Source: Clostridiales bacterium (GTDB taxonomy: Bacteria; Bacillota; Clostridia; Oscillospirales; CAG-272). From it: 64,000 bases of DNA. The notes below the pieces were generated by a model. The model had not been told where the DNA came from and made no database searches. It saw nothing but the letters and a program-made list of their open reading frames with translations. The stretch spans positions 6,388 through 70,387 of the forward strand of contig DPGK01000040.1 in the NCBI GenBank assembly GCA_003523225.1, written 5' to 3'. The position numbers were made by a program, and so were the translations under genes. Below are positions 53,281-62,099 of this stretch, piece after piece; positions within the stretch are counted from its first letter, which is position 1, and every line of letters begins with the position of its first letter.

Positions 53281-53457
53281 CAGCAATATTATGTACGCAT
53301 TATAAATTGAAAAAGTCGCGCCGGAACAAGTGACGGTTTGAAGCGGGCGCATGGTTAAATATGATTTACAATACGGTATTTTTTCGGGTAGCTTCATTTG
53401 AAATATATTATTTTTTTCGTCATATATGTTTTTGCTTCAGTTTTTTCTTGATTTTAT
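53281..53457. other. AT-rich divergent promoter region
   Basis: No gene is seen between the rnhA promoter and the promoter of the E2-like gene. The stretch is AT-rich, without hairpins of note. Confidence 0.5.
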
Positions 53458-53486
53458 CCGAAATATATTGTATAATGATTTACCCG
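53458..53486 (+). promoter_or_regulatory. Promoter for the E2-like gene
   Basis: TTGATT (53458-53463), a 17-base spacer and TATAAT (53481-53486) lie 37 bases before the ATG. Confidence 0.78.
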
Positions 53487-53523
53487 CTGCTGTGGGAGGC
53501 GGGAATTGAAAGGTGGTGACACA

Positions 53524-54522
53524 ATGGAAAACGAAAAGGACGTCGCTTCCGAGGTGGCAACAGCCGCGTCCGTCAGCTCCTCCGGCGAAGAAATTCGAGG
53601 CAGCGAGGAGTCCGGAACGACTGAGGAGAATCCGCTTGTCTACCGCAAACGCAAGAGACGTCTCGGCGATCGTAGAGACGGACGCAAGCTCCATACAATT
53701 CAGCCTATGCACCGCGTCATGCCCTACATAATGCCGAAGCGCAGTGATGCGCTCAACACCTTTTATGATCGTTTGGAGGTCAGCCGCGTAGATGAGCTTT
53801 GCCGCCGCAAGATTAGAGAGGGCAAAATGCACTTTTCAGCGCTTCATGTCCTGCTTGCAGCGTATCTCCGCACAATATCGCAGCGCCCCGGCATCAACCG
53901 TTTTATAAGCGGACAAAAGGTTTTCGCACGCAATGAGATCGTCTTTGTTATGACGGTCAAAAAAGAGCTTTCGCTGAACGCGCCCGAAACGCTTATCAAG
54001 GTAAAATTCAATCCCGCAGATACGCTTGATGAGGTTTACGAGAAGTTCAACAAAACCGCTCAGGAAGCTATCGCATCAATGGATAAGCCCACTGATTTCG
54101 ATAAGCTGAGCAAGGTACTTTCGATAATACCGGGGCAGCTTCTGCGCTTTGTGGTCTTTATTCTGCGCTGTCTCGACTATATCGGACGTCTGCCCAAAAC
54201 CATTCTCAATCTGAGCCCCTTCCACGGCTCAATGATAATCACAAGCATGGGTTCTCTCGGTATCAACCCCATCTATCATCACATCTATGATTTCGGCAAT
54301 CTCCCCGTTTTCATTTCATACGGAACGAAAAACGTGTGCTATGAGTACGACCGCAAGGGAGTGCTTTGCCGCCGCAAATACATGGATGTCAAGGTGGTGA
54401 CCGATGAGCGTATCTGTGACGGTCATTATTTTGCCTCGGCGTTCAAGTATTTCAAAAAGCTGATCGAGCATCCCGACCTGCTTGAAAAACGACCCGACAA
54501 GGTAATTGAGGATATTGAATGA
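53524..54522 (+). CDS. Stand-alone E2/CAT-fold acyltransferase-like protein
   Basis: This 332-residue protein has an Arg/Lys-rich disordered N-terminus (about 1-60) and a chloramphenicol-acetyltransferase/E2 fold. The strand block IITSMGSLGINPIYHHIYDFGNLPVFISYG (shown in part) aligns with the E2 core, and the position of the catalytic motif HxxxDG reads DERICDG, so His becomes Glu 295, with Asp 299 and Gly 300 retained. There is no lipoyl domain. It is unlikely to be a pyruvate dehydrogenase subunit. Other residues could serve, or it may bind a ligand without acyl transfer. Confidence 0.72.
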   Translation: MENEKDVASEVATAASVSSSGEEIRGSEESGTTEENPLVYRKRKRRLGDRRDGRKLHTIQPMHRVMPYIMPKRSDALNTFYDRLEVSRVDELCRRKIREGKMHFSALHVLLAAYLRTISQRPGINRFISGQKVFARNEIVFVMTVKKELSLNAPETLIKVKFNPADTLDEVYEKFNKTAQEAIASMDKPTDFDKLSKVLSIIPGQLLRFVVFILRCLDYIGRLPKTILNLSPFHGSMIITSMGSLGINPIYHHIYDFGNLPVFISYGTKNVCYEYDRKGVLCRRKYMDVKVVTDERICDGHYFASAFKYFKKLIEHPDLLEKRPDKVIEDIE

Positions 54523-54526
54523 AACG

Positions 54527-54574
54527 GCTCAAAACCGTCTGCCCGAATTTGAGGGCAGACGGTTTTGAGCTTTT
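54527..54574 (+). terminator. Terminator after the E2-like gene
   Basis: An 18-bp perfect stem, GCTCAAAACCGTCTGCCC (54527-54544) with GGGCAGACGGTTTTGAGC (54553-54570), has an 8-base loop and is followed by TTTTC. It can also work for the facing tcdA gene. Confidence 0.93.
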
Positions 54575-54586
54575 CTTATACGGAGG

Positions 54587-55306
54587 TCAGTCATTGCCGG
54601 ATATATCCCGTATTATTTTTCCCGCCATTATATATCCCGCCACCGGTGGAACAAAGGAGACGCTGCCGGGCGGGATCCTGCCGCGTTCGCCCTCGGGCGC
54701 AGGTGTGAGGGCATACGGGTGCGCTTCTTCGCGTGAGTAGACCACGGGGAGCTTTTTTATTCCGCGCGCGCGCAGCTCTCGGCGCATGACCCGCGCCAGC
54801 GGGCATACCGACGTCGAATAGATGTCGGCAAGCTCGAAAAGCTCCGGGTGGAGCTTGTTTCCTGCGCCCATGGCGGATATTACCGGAACGCCTGCCGCGT
54901 CCGCACGAACGATTATATCAAGCTTTGCCGAAACCGTGTCGATGCAGTCGGCGACGTAGTCAAATTCCGAAAAGTCGATGCCGAGTTTTTCGGCGTCGCC
55001 GGGGAGATAAAAGGCGTTTACGGTGCGAACGCGACAGTCGGGATTTATGAGCTTTGCCCTTGCCGCCGCCGCTTCGGTCTTTGGTGTTCCTATGTTGTCT
55101 GCCAGCGCAATTATCTGACGGTTCAGATTTGACGGCGCTACCTCGTCGCCGTCAATAAGAGTCAGAGCTCCGACTCCGGCGCGCAGCAGTGCTTCAAGCA
55201 CCGCGCCTCCCACGCCGCCGAGTCCGAACAGCGCAACGTGTGATCTGCCAAGCTTTGAGGTTGCCTCGCTGCCGAGCAGATATTCGGTCCTTGTTGTATC
55301 AAGCAT
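54587..55306 (-). CDS. tcdA: tRNA t6A dehydratase TcdA (CsdL)-like
   Basis: This 239-residue E1-like ATPase has GLGGVGGAVLEALLRAG near residue 27, DGDEVAPSNLNRQIIA and a Cys-containing VADCID segment. TcdA forms cyclic t6A in tRNA. The ATG at 55306 has GGAGG upstream on the minus strand; the longer in-frame start has none. A TsaD-like paralogue is present in the same window but this link is only thematic. Confidence 0.86.
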   Translation of the reverse strand: MLDTTRTEYLLGSEATSKLGRSHVALFGLGGVGGAVLEALLRAGVGALTLIDGDEVAPSNLNRQIIALADNIGTPKTEAAAARAKLINPDCRVRTVNAFYLPGDAEKLGIDFSEFDYVADCIDTVSAKLDIIVRADAAGVPVISAMGAGNKLHPELFELADIYSTSVCPLARVMRRELRARGIKKLPVVYSREEAHPYALTPAPEGERGRIPPGSVSFVPPVAGYIMAGKIIRDISGND

Positions 55307-55455
55307 AGCCGCCTCCGGAGAATCATGATCAATACATGATACCACAAAACGGCGTTTTTTTCAACCGTCAGAGGCAAAAGAATCGGCAAATATTCCTCAC
55401 GGTGCGCTATTAAGATAATTTGTGCGATCCGGGCGGCAAAAATATGCAAAAATCT

Positions 55456-55484
55456 TTGACAAAACGTCGGGTTTGCGGTATACT
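55456..55484 (+). promoter_or_regulatory. Promoter for the nudix-MFS-GDPD operon
   Basis: TTGACA (55456-55461), a 17-base spacer and TATACT (55479-55484) lie 56 bases before the nudix start. Confidence 0.82.
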
Positions 55485-55539
55485 TAAACATAGAATAAAT
55501 TTGAGGGTATCTTTTCGGTTACGAAAGGGGGCTTTGAGC

Positions 55540-56112
55540 TTGAACGAAAATGAAATGACCGAGCTGCGGCTGTCCGGAGAGCGGATATTCAGCGGCAGGA
55601 TAATCGGAGTTGAGCGCGACAGGGTACGCCTGCCGGACGGCGGAGAGTCGGTGCGAGAGGTGGTAAGACACCCCGGCGCGGTATGCGTTGTTCCACTCAC
55701 CGACAGCGGAGAGGTTTTGCTTGTAAGGCAATACAGATACCCCGAGGGTAGGGTGTTTACCGAAATTCCCGCCGGCAAGCTGGAAAAGGATGAGCACGGC
55801 GCGGACTGTTTTGCCGATGCGGCGCGGCGCGAGCTGAAGGAGGAGACGGGCGCGGAGTGCGGCAGGCTTACCTTTATCGGAGACTTTTATTCGTCTCCTG
55901 CGGTTTTTGACGAAGTGATCCATATGTATCTTGCCGAGGAGCTGAATATGGGCGAGGCGTCACCCGACGAGGATGAGTTTTTGAATCTTTTAAGTATCCC
56001 GCTTGATGAGCTTTGCGACATGATTGCGCGCGGCGATATTGCCGACGGCAAAACTCAGGCTGCGGTACTCAAGGTAAAATACATTATTGATAAAAGGAGC
56101 AAATGCCAATGA
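55540..56112 (+). CDS. ADP-ribose pyrophosphatase-type Nudix hydrolase
   Basis: This 190-residue Nudix enzyme resembles ADP-sugar pyrophosphatases (VVPLTDSGEVLLVRQYRYPEGRVFTEIPAGKLE), with the REL..EETGA core of the Nudix box. The box looks to be interrupted by an extra few residues (EHGADC). The start is TTG at 55540 with AAAGGGGG nine bases upstream; a later in-frame ATG at 55555 is possible. It is the first gene of an operon with an MFS transporter and a GDPD. Confidence 0.88.
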   Translation: MNENEMTELRLSGERIFSGRIIGVERDRVRLPDGGESVREVVRHPGAVCVVPLTDSGEVLLVRQYRYPEGRVFTEIPAGKLEKDEHGADCFADAARRELKEETGAECGRLTFIGDFYSSPAVFDEVIHMYLAEELNMGEASPDEDEFLNLLSIPLDELCDMIARGDIADGKTQAAVLKVKYIIDKRSKCQ

Positions 56113-57662
56113 AGCTGAATGTTAAACGTACCCTGTGCGTGGGTTTTGCCTTCTTTCTCATCTGTACCTTCTGGCAGGCGTATGACACGATCATTCCGAA
56201 GATACTTACCGACCGCTTCGGAATGTCACAGGCGGTGTCAGGATTTATTATGGCGCTGGATAACATTCTTGCGCTGTTCATGCTGCCGCTGTTCGGCGTG
56301 CTTTCCGACAAATGCCGTTCCCGGATGGGAAGGCGCACACCGTTTATTCTGTTCGGTACTCTGGCGGCAGTCGCCGCTCTTATAGGTCTGTCCTTTGTGT
56401 CCGGCATTCAGCTTGAAAGGCTCGGAGATGTTACCGACCTTGATTCACCTGATGCAAGATATCTTGTTTACGACAGCTGCGGCGAGCGCGAGCTTGTCTC
56501 GCCCGACGGAGAGACCTTTCGGCTGTCCGAACTGTATACCCGTGAGGAATTTGCGGAGATCCCCAGCGTTGACCCCGAAACCGGAAAGGCAACGGATGAG
56601 TACACCTCATATGTTGTTCCGGCGCGTCAGTCGTACATAAAAAGGGAGATAACCTCCGCAGGTCCGGGTGTGCTGGCGGCATTCATTGCTATACTTCTGT
56701 TGCTTCTCGTATCAATGGCGACCTTCCGGACGCCCGCCGTGGCGCTTATGCCGGACGTTACGCCTAAGCCGCTGCGCTCAAAGGGCAACGCGGTCATCAA
56801 TCTGATGGGAACGATAGGCGGCAGTCTGGTGCTGGGGCTTGGAATGGTGCTCCATACAGGAAGCACAGCCAATACCTTTATGAGCTACACCGCGTATTTC
56901 TTCATTGTAGGCGGTATAATGCTTGTCTGCCTTGGTATCTTCATGCTTACGGTGAACGAGCCGCGTCTGGTGAAGAAGATGGAGGAGGAGAGCCGGCTGA
57001 TGGACATCGACGAGAGCGACGGCACCGGGGAGGAGAAGTCCTCCGGCGGAGCGGGAAGGCTCTCGCGCGGGGAGATGACATCGCTGATACTCATACTTGC
57101 CTCGGTGGTCTTCTGGTTCTTCGGGTACAACGCTGTAACAAGCAAATATTCGGTGTATGCCGGAAATGTACTTAACCTTGACTACAACAGCACGCTTCTG
57201 ATCGCAAATATTGCCGCTTTGATATCCTATATCCCCGTCGGCGCGATATCTTCAAAATTCGGGCGCAAAAAGACGATAATTGCGGGCGTTATCATGCTCG
57301 GCACTGCTTTCACCGTCGCGGCGTTTCTTGACAACGGGACACCGCTTCCTGTCATGATGGTCATCTTTGCGCTTGCAGGAATCGGTTGGGCTACGATAAA
57401 CGTCAACAGCTTTCCGATGGTTGTCGAGCTTGCGCGCGGTGGGAACGTGGGTAAATACACCGGCTTTTACTACACAGCCAGTATGGCGGCTCAGACTCTG
57501 ACCCCTGTGGTTTCGGGCTTTCTGATGGATAAGCTGGGAATGAAGGTGCTTTTCCCGTATGCCGCGGTATTTGTGGCGCTGGCGCTTGTGACCATGACAT
57601 TTGTGCGTCACGGGGACTCAAAGCCTGAAAAAAAGAGCGCGATCGAAGCGCTCGGAGAATAA
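56109..57662 (+). CDS. MFS transporter (SLC45/GPH-like)
   Basis: This 517-residue protein has 12 hydrophobic segments, an N-terminal WQAYDTIIPKILTDRFGM and LSDKCRSRMGRRTPFILFG typical of sugar-type MFS proteins, a long polar loop after segment 4 (about residues 105-170), and a charged cytoplasmic loop around 290-330. The ATG at 56109 has GGAG nine bases upstream; the ATG at 56103 is closer. The substrate is unknown. Confidence 0.85.
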   Translation: MKLNVKRTLCVGFAFFLICTFWQAYDTIIPKILTDRFGMSQAVSGFIMALDNILALFMLPLFGVLSDKCRSRMGRRTPFILFGTLAAVAALIGLSFVSGIQLERLGDVTDLDSPDARYLVYDSCGERELVSPDGETFRLSELYTREEFAEIPSVDPETGKATDEYTSYVVPARQSYIKREITSAGPGVLAAFIAILLLLLVSMATFRTPAVALMPDVTPKPLRSKGNAVINLMGTIGGSLVLGLGMVLHTGSTANTFMSYTAYFFIVGGIMLVCLGIFMLTVNEPRLVKKMEEESRLMDIDESDGTGEEKSSGGAGRLSRGEMTSLILILASVVFWFFGYNAVTSKYSVYAGNVLNLDYNSTLLIANIAALISYIPVGAISSKFGRKKTIIAGVIMLGTAFTVAAFLDNGTPLPVMMVIFALAGIGWATINVNSFPMVVELARGGNVGKYTGFYYTASMAAQTLTPVVSGFLMDKLGMKVLFPYAAVFVALALVTMTFVRHGDSKPEKKSAIEALGE

Positions 57663-57674
57663 TTGCGGGGTAAA

Positions 57675-58502
57675 ATGGCAGTTTTATATATTTTGTTGGT
57701 GCTGATAGTCCTTGCGGGACTTTATATTCTGGCTGTAATGCCGCGGCGCGAGTCAAAAACCTCGCTTGAGCCGCTCAAGACCGATTACGCTCACCGCGGG
57801 TTGTTTGACGCGGATATTTCCGAAAACACCATGCCCGCCTTTATGGCGGCGTCCCGCGCCGGGTACGGCATCGAGCTTGATATTCAGCTTTCCGCCGACG
57901 GCGAGGTAGTGGTTTTTCATGACGATACCCTTGAGAGGCTTTGCGGTCGCCCGGAAAAGGTGAGCGATCTGACCGCCGCCGAGCTCAGCTGGGTCGGGAT
58001 CACGGGAAGCTGTGACCGCATACCGCTTTTTGAGGATGTGCTTGCGCGCGTGGACAAAGACACTCCACTGCTTATTGAGCTTAAGGGGTACGATGTGTCG
58101 CTTTGCGAAAAGGCGGCGGCAATGCTTGACGACTATGACGGGTATTACTGCATTGAATCCTTCAATCCGCTGCTTCTTAACTGGTTCCGCAAAAACCGTC
58201 CGAGATGCGTTCGCGGTCAGCTTACCGCAAATCTGCTGCGTATCAATAAAAAAGGGAACTTCTTTGTCAACCTGATAGCGACTCCGATGCTGCTTAACTT
58301 CCTTTCGCGCCCTGATTTTATTGCCAGCGATATTGCGTGGCAGAACAGTCTTCCGGTGAAGATATGCACAAAAATGTTCGGCGCGCCGCTGTTCCTCTGG
58401 ACGGTGGATACCCCGGAGAAATACTCCGCCGCCGTGGGCACTGCCGACGCGGTGATCTTTCAGGATATAAAGCCTGATCCGAGGCAGAAAAAGTCAAAGT
58501 AA
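57675..58502 (+). CDS. Membrane-anchored glycerophosphodiester phosphodiesterase
   Basis: This 275-residue GDPD has one N-terminal membrane segment, then the GDPD signatures AHRGLFD, ENTMPAF, GIELDIQLSADGEVVVFHDDTLERLCG and LLIELKG. It should cleave glycerophosphodiesters or similar lipids and faces inward or outward by its anchor. The ATG at 57675 follows the MFS gene by 12 bases. The neighbouring MFS may import the substrate. Confidence 0.9.
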   Translation: MAVLYILLVLIVLAGLYILAVMPRRESKTSLEPLKTDYAHRGLFDADISENTMPAFMAASRAGYGIELDIQLSADGEVVVFHDDTLERLCGRPEKVSDLTAAELSWVGITGSCDRIPLFEDVLARVDKDTPLLIELKGYDVSLCEKAAAMLDDYDGYYCIESFNPLLLNWFRKNRPRCVRGQLTANLLRINKKGNFFVNLIATPMLLNFLSRPDFIASDIAWQNSLPVKICTKMFGAPLFLWTVDTPEKYSAAVGTADAVIFQDIKPDPRQKKSK

Positions 58503-58535
58503 TACAGGCGTGTCACTGTTATCTGACTAATAAAA

Positions 58536-58571
58536 ACGTGTGACTGGCGCACATCTGTGCGCCAGCCACGT
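58536..58571 (-). terminator. Terminator between GDPD and DUF4965 genes
   Basis: CTGGCGCAC (58544-58552) pairs with GTGCGCCAG (58557-58565), with outer ACGTG/CACGT pairing. A T-containing run follows in each direction, so it probably serves both convergent genes. Confidence 0.8.
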
Positions 58572-58588
58572 TTGTATATAGTGTTGTT

Positions 58589-60484
58589 TTACTTTATCTG
58601 CATGATCCCCTTGTATTCAAGCAGTTTTATGAACAGTCCGCCCTGAACCGAGCGATGCTGGAACCCGCGCTGCATGGAGGTAATGGTATTGTACCAGTCG
58701 GTCATGGGTACGCGGGAGGGGGAGAGGTGATAGGCGAGCCAAAGCGGTTCAATGAAGCGCTCGAAGGTCGGGCGGTCGGGGGCAAGAGTTGCCGTCCAGA
58801 CCAGCCAGTCGGATTTGGTGTAGGTCGCGCGGTTGTCAAGCGGCATGCCGTATGGGTTGAAGCGCTTGAAGTTTTCGGCGATCTCGCTTACCCAGACGCA
58901 GGGCGGGAATATCTGAGTGCCGAACAGCTTGTCCCAGACTGCATTGTATTTCATGCTGAAGGTTCCGGGGCGGTCGAAAGCGAGCCGGAAGCTGCCGTCG
59001 CTGTTTGCGGCGTTCTTTACCCACTGCGCGGCGATCTGACGGGCGTTTGCGTCGTATTTTTCCTCAAGCTCTCGGTTGCCGAGCATACGGTGGATTATGG
59101 ATAACCCCTCAAGTCCGCTTATCGCCTTGAGAGAGAGGTTGCAGTTGTGTGCCAGATGTCCGGCAAAGTCGTCGGTGCAGAGCTGATTGGCGGGGTCTGC
59201 CCCGTATTTTATCAGATATTCCGCCCACATATTAAGCGTGTCGATATGCTTGGCTGCAAAATCCGCGTTGCCGAGTGTCAAAGACGCGGCAGCCGCCATA
59301 ACCAGCATATTTCCGCATTCCTCAACCGGCATTTGTTTTTCTATGCGATTTCCGCCGTAGACCTGACCGTTTACCAGCGGGAACTGCCCCACGTCGTGGG
59401 GTGCAAAGTCGTACTGCCACTCCGCTGAGGCGGCATATCTGAAGATAGGGCGCATCATTCCGAGCACAAGCTCCGGATTGTAGATCAGGAAAGCGGGGAT
59501 CGAGGGATAGCTTACGTCCACAGTTGCCGCGCAGCCGTTGGAGAAGCATTCCTTTGATATGAAAATTATATCGTCCTCCTCGGTCACGGCGGCTTTGTGC
59601 GCGGCTATTACCTGACGCCACGCGAGCGAGAGAAGATCGGCGTATTTTTCGCCTCCCGCCGCCTCTGCATCGGCGCGCAGACGGGCGGAAAAGTCCTTTG
59701 CCTTTTTGCACAGAGTTTCGTATTCGGCGGCGGCGTCGCGGAGAGCCGAAAGAATGCTTTCGCCGTGGCAGTTCCAGCATGATCTCAGATGCTTTCCGAA
59801 ATATTCTATGCTTTCTATATCGTCATAAGCAAAAAGGATCAGTGCGCGCTCGCCGGAGCGTACCTCTTTTTCAAGCCGGGCGTATTTCATTCCGTCATCG
59901 CTGTCCTCATCAAAGGAGAGCTCGGCTTTTCCTGCCGACGCGAGATAAAAATATCCCCAGTCGATGCGGATGTTGTCGCCGCTGCGCCAGAGCGGCTTTT
60001 GCTCGGTGTTGCCCATCTTTACGGCGCATCCGCCGTCAAAGGCGACCACCTCACCGGCGGCGCAGCCCTCGCCCTTAAGGTTGAGGCACAGCTCCTCGGA
60101 GGCGGATATCTTTATCAGCGCGGGAGAGCCGTCAGATGTCGTGCATCTGATCTCAAGATAGGATACCGGGCGGGTCATTACCCTGAGGTCATCCGGAAGC
60201 AGTGGGGTCATAAATGTCGCTTCAAGCGTCAGCGCATTATTTTTGAAGGTATAGCGGCTGAAAAGCGCATCCACATCAAGGGCGGTCTGCGGTATTGTCT
60301 CTTTTCCTTTGGCTTCGCCCATAAAGACGTATTCGGTGCCGTTTACCGTAACACTGCCTTCTATCGTGTTCGGCGAGCCGGTCCAGTGGCGCAGTGAGGT
60401 GTCGTTAAGACGGTCGGATACCGACCAGACCGAAAAATAAGGGTCAACGGTTATAAGCGGCGTTGCCGGAGGTCTTAATCTCAT
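58589..60484 (-). CDS. Glutaminase A-like (DUF4965 family) protein
   Basis: This 631-residue protein has the N-terminal RPPATPLITVDPYFSVWS and RHWTG motifs, DVSYPSIPAFLIYNPELV and the HHDVGQFP-like APHDVGQFPLVNG segment of the GtaA/DUF4965 (plus DUF1793) family, which forms an alpha/alpha barrel. Fungal members are secreted glutaminases; many bacterial ones have no assigned substrate. This one has no signal peptide from the ATG at 60484, so it is expected in the cytoplasm. A promoter lies just upstream on the minus strand. Confidence 0.82.
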   Translation of the reverse strand: MRLRPPATPLITVDPYFSVWSVSDRLNDTSLRHWTGSPNTIEGSVTVNGTEYVFMGEAKGKETIPQTALDVDALFSRYTFKNNALTLEATFMTPLLPDDLRVMTRPVSYLEIRCTTSDGSPALIKISASEELCLNLKGEGCAAGEVVAFDGGCAVKMGNTEQKPLWRSGDNIRIDWGYFYLASAGKAELSFDEDSDDGMKYARLEKEVRSGERALILFAYDDIESIEYFGKHLRSCWNCHGESILSALRDAAAEYETLCKKAKDFSARLRADAEAAGGEKYADLLSLAWRQVIAAHKAAVTEEDDIIFISKECFSNGCAATVDVSYPSIPAFLIYNPELVLGMMRPIFRYAASAEWQYDFAPHDVGQFPLVNGQVYGGNRIEKQMPVEECGNMLVMAAAASLTLGNADFAAKHIDTLNMWAEYLIKYGADPANQLCTDDFAGHLAHNCNLSLKAISGLEGLSIIHRMLGNRELEEKYDANARQIAAQWVKNAANSDGSFRLAFDRPGTFSMKYNAVWDKLFGTQIFPPCVWVSEIAENFKRFNPYGMPLDNRATYTKSDWLVWTATLAPDRPTFERFIEPLWLAYHLSPSRVPMTDWYNTITSMQRGFQHRSVQGGLFIKLLEYKGIMQIK

Positions 60485-60578
60485 TTTTTGTGCCTTTCTT
60501 TTATCTGTTCTTTTTTGAAATGCGGAATTTTGACCGTAAACAAAGCCGACGGCGGAAATTCCGCAGCAGGATGATAAA

Positions 60579-60607
60579 ATTATACCAAACCCCCACTTAG
60601 CCGTCAA
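60579..60607 (-). promoter_or_regulatory. Promoter for the DUF4965 gene
   Basis: On the minus strand TTGACG (60607-60602), a 17-base spacer and TATAAT (60584-60579) lie 95 bases before the ATG. Confidence 0.75.
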
Positions 60608-60712
60608 TAGTTTTATCAGAATTAATTTTCTTTATTTTCACACCGCCGACACGTGCGGGTATTATTCTTGATATGCAATACTCAGAAAAAATCGGATGCC
60701 GGAGGATGCCAA

Positions 60713-61647
60713 ATGAGCGTTGACAACAAGAAAAAAAGCAAAGCCGTGGGGATATATGCGGCAGTGTACGGCGCACTGCTTGCGCTTTTTACGCTTTATG
60801 TGATGCTTGATACCTTTGTGATAGAGCGGGAATATGAAGTGGTAGGTAAGCCGGAAATAAGCACCGTTTCCGTTGCAGGAAACGAAAATAATGAAAAAAA
60901 CAATATTGAGGAAACCGCCGCGGACGCTGAGAATGTGACAGGTGCGGCATCCGTGACGCTCAGTACCTTCCGCGAAAAAACACAACGGTTTATGTGGCTG
61001 ATATTGTTCTTGACGATGTCGGGCAGCTGATGAGTGCCTTTGCAAACGGAGTTTACGGCAGAAATATTACCGCGACTACCTCATCGATGGCGCGCAGTGT
61101 CGGCGCTCTGATCGCCATAAACGGGGATTACTACGGTGCTCAGACCTCCGGTTATGTCATACGCAACGGTGTGCTTTACCGCAGTCAGATGAGAAAAGCC
61201 ACGCAGGAGGATCTTGTTATTTATTCGGACGGAACATTTGAAATAATAAAGGAAGGGGAGATCACTGCGGAGGCGCTGGTTGCAAACGGTGCGTGGCAGT
61301 TGTTTTGCTTCGGTCCTGCTCTTATCGACGGCGGAGAGATAACGGTAAGCGCCGGGGACGAGGTCGGAAAGGCGATGGCGGACAATCCGCGCACCGCCAT
61401 AGGTATGATATCACCGCTTCATTATGTTATGGTGGTTTCCGACGGGCGCACGACCGAAAGTCCGGGGCTGACCCTTTATGAGCTTGCCTGCTTTATGAAG
61501 GAGCTTGGCGTTGTGACGGCATATAACCTTGACGGCGGAGGCTCCTCGACCATGTATTATGACGGCAGTGTGGTGAATAATCCAACGACCAACGGTAAAA
61601 AGATCAGCGAAAGAGAGGTGAGCGACATTGTATATATCGGAGGATAA
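60713..61647 (+). pseudogene. Phosphodiester glycosidase-family gene with frameshift
   Basis: The first frame (from ATG 60713, with GGAGG upstream) encodes a Lys-rich start, a membrane segment and a linker. It stops at 61030 after an A6 run at 60975-60980. The second frame then continues as a NAGPA-like (phosphodiester glycosidase/EpsL) domain: FANGVYGRNITATTSSMARSVGALIAINGDYYG and YNLDGGGSSTM. One added A restores a single frame and gives REKNTTVYVADI, the family's usual sequence. It could be a sequencing error, a real mutation, or slippage at the A tract. The intact protein would have a membrane anchor and an external hydrolase domain. Confidence 0.8.
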
Positions 61648-62044
61648 GAAAAAAACGATGCGGTGCGGGTGGATATACCTTGGCGTTGCGGCTTTCGCAC
61701 TGCTGTTCGGCACGGTGTACGAGCAGTTTTCACACGGCGTATTTTCGTGGCATATGGCGTTTTTGTTTGTCTTCCCGCTGATAGGCGGCGCGCTGCCGTA
61801 TATGATCGCCGCCATCCTTCGCTGTGCACCTGCGCCGGGAAGTCTCAGCGCGTGTCTTTGGAATTCGGGAATTGCGGCGCTGACCGTCGGCAGCTGCGTT
61901 CAGGGCGTGCTTGAAATATACGGGACGACTTCTCCGTATCTGCCTCTGTTTTATGTTGCGGGCGGCGTGTTCTGTGCTTTGGGCGCGGCGGCATATATCA
62001 GGGATATCCGCACCTGCCGAAAGCGGATAAACGACGAAATATAA
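61628..62044 (+). CDS. Four-helix membrane protein of unknown function
   Basis: This 138-residue protein has four hydrophobic segments and a basic C-terminus. Its TTG start at 61628 overlaps the previous gene by 20 bases and has AGAGGTGA upstream; an ATG at 61658 with GGAGG farther upstream is an alternative. It is probably co-expressed with the phosphodiester glycosidase gene. Confidence 0.6.
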   Translation: MYISEDKKKTMRCGWIYLGVAAFALLFGTVYEQFSHGVFSWHMAFLFVFPLIGGALPYMIAAILRCAPAPGSLSACLWNSGIAALTVGSCVQGVLEIYGTTSPYLPLFYVAGGVFCALGAAAYIRDIRTCRKRINDEI

Positions 62045-62045
62045 T

Positions 62046-62093
62046 ATGACCTGCGGTCGGCGCACTTAAGCTACGACCGCAGGTCATTTTTTT
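62046..62093 (+). terminator. Terminator after the small membrane protein gene
   Basis: ATGACCTGCGGTCG (62046-62059) pairs with CGACCGCAGGTCAT (62074-62087), followed by seven Ts. It may also serve the facing minus-strand gene. Confidence 0.92.
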
Positions 62094-62099
62094 GAATTT

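Noticed and set aside
60485-60607. A longer start (TTG at 60607) giving a signal-like hydrophobic stretch to the DUF4965 protein
   Set aside because: It has no ribosome site and would place the coding start inside the -35/-10 promoter.
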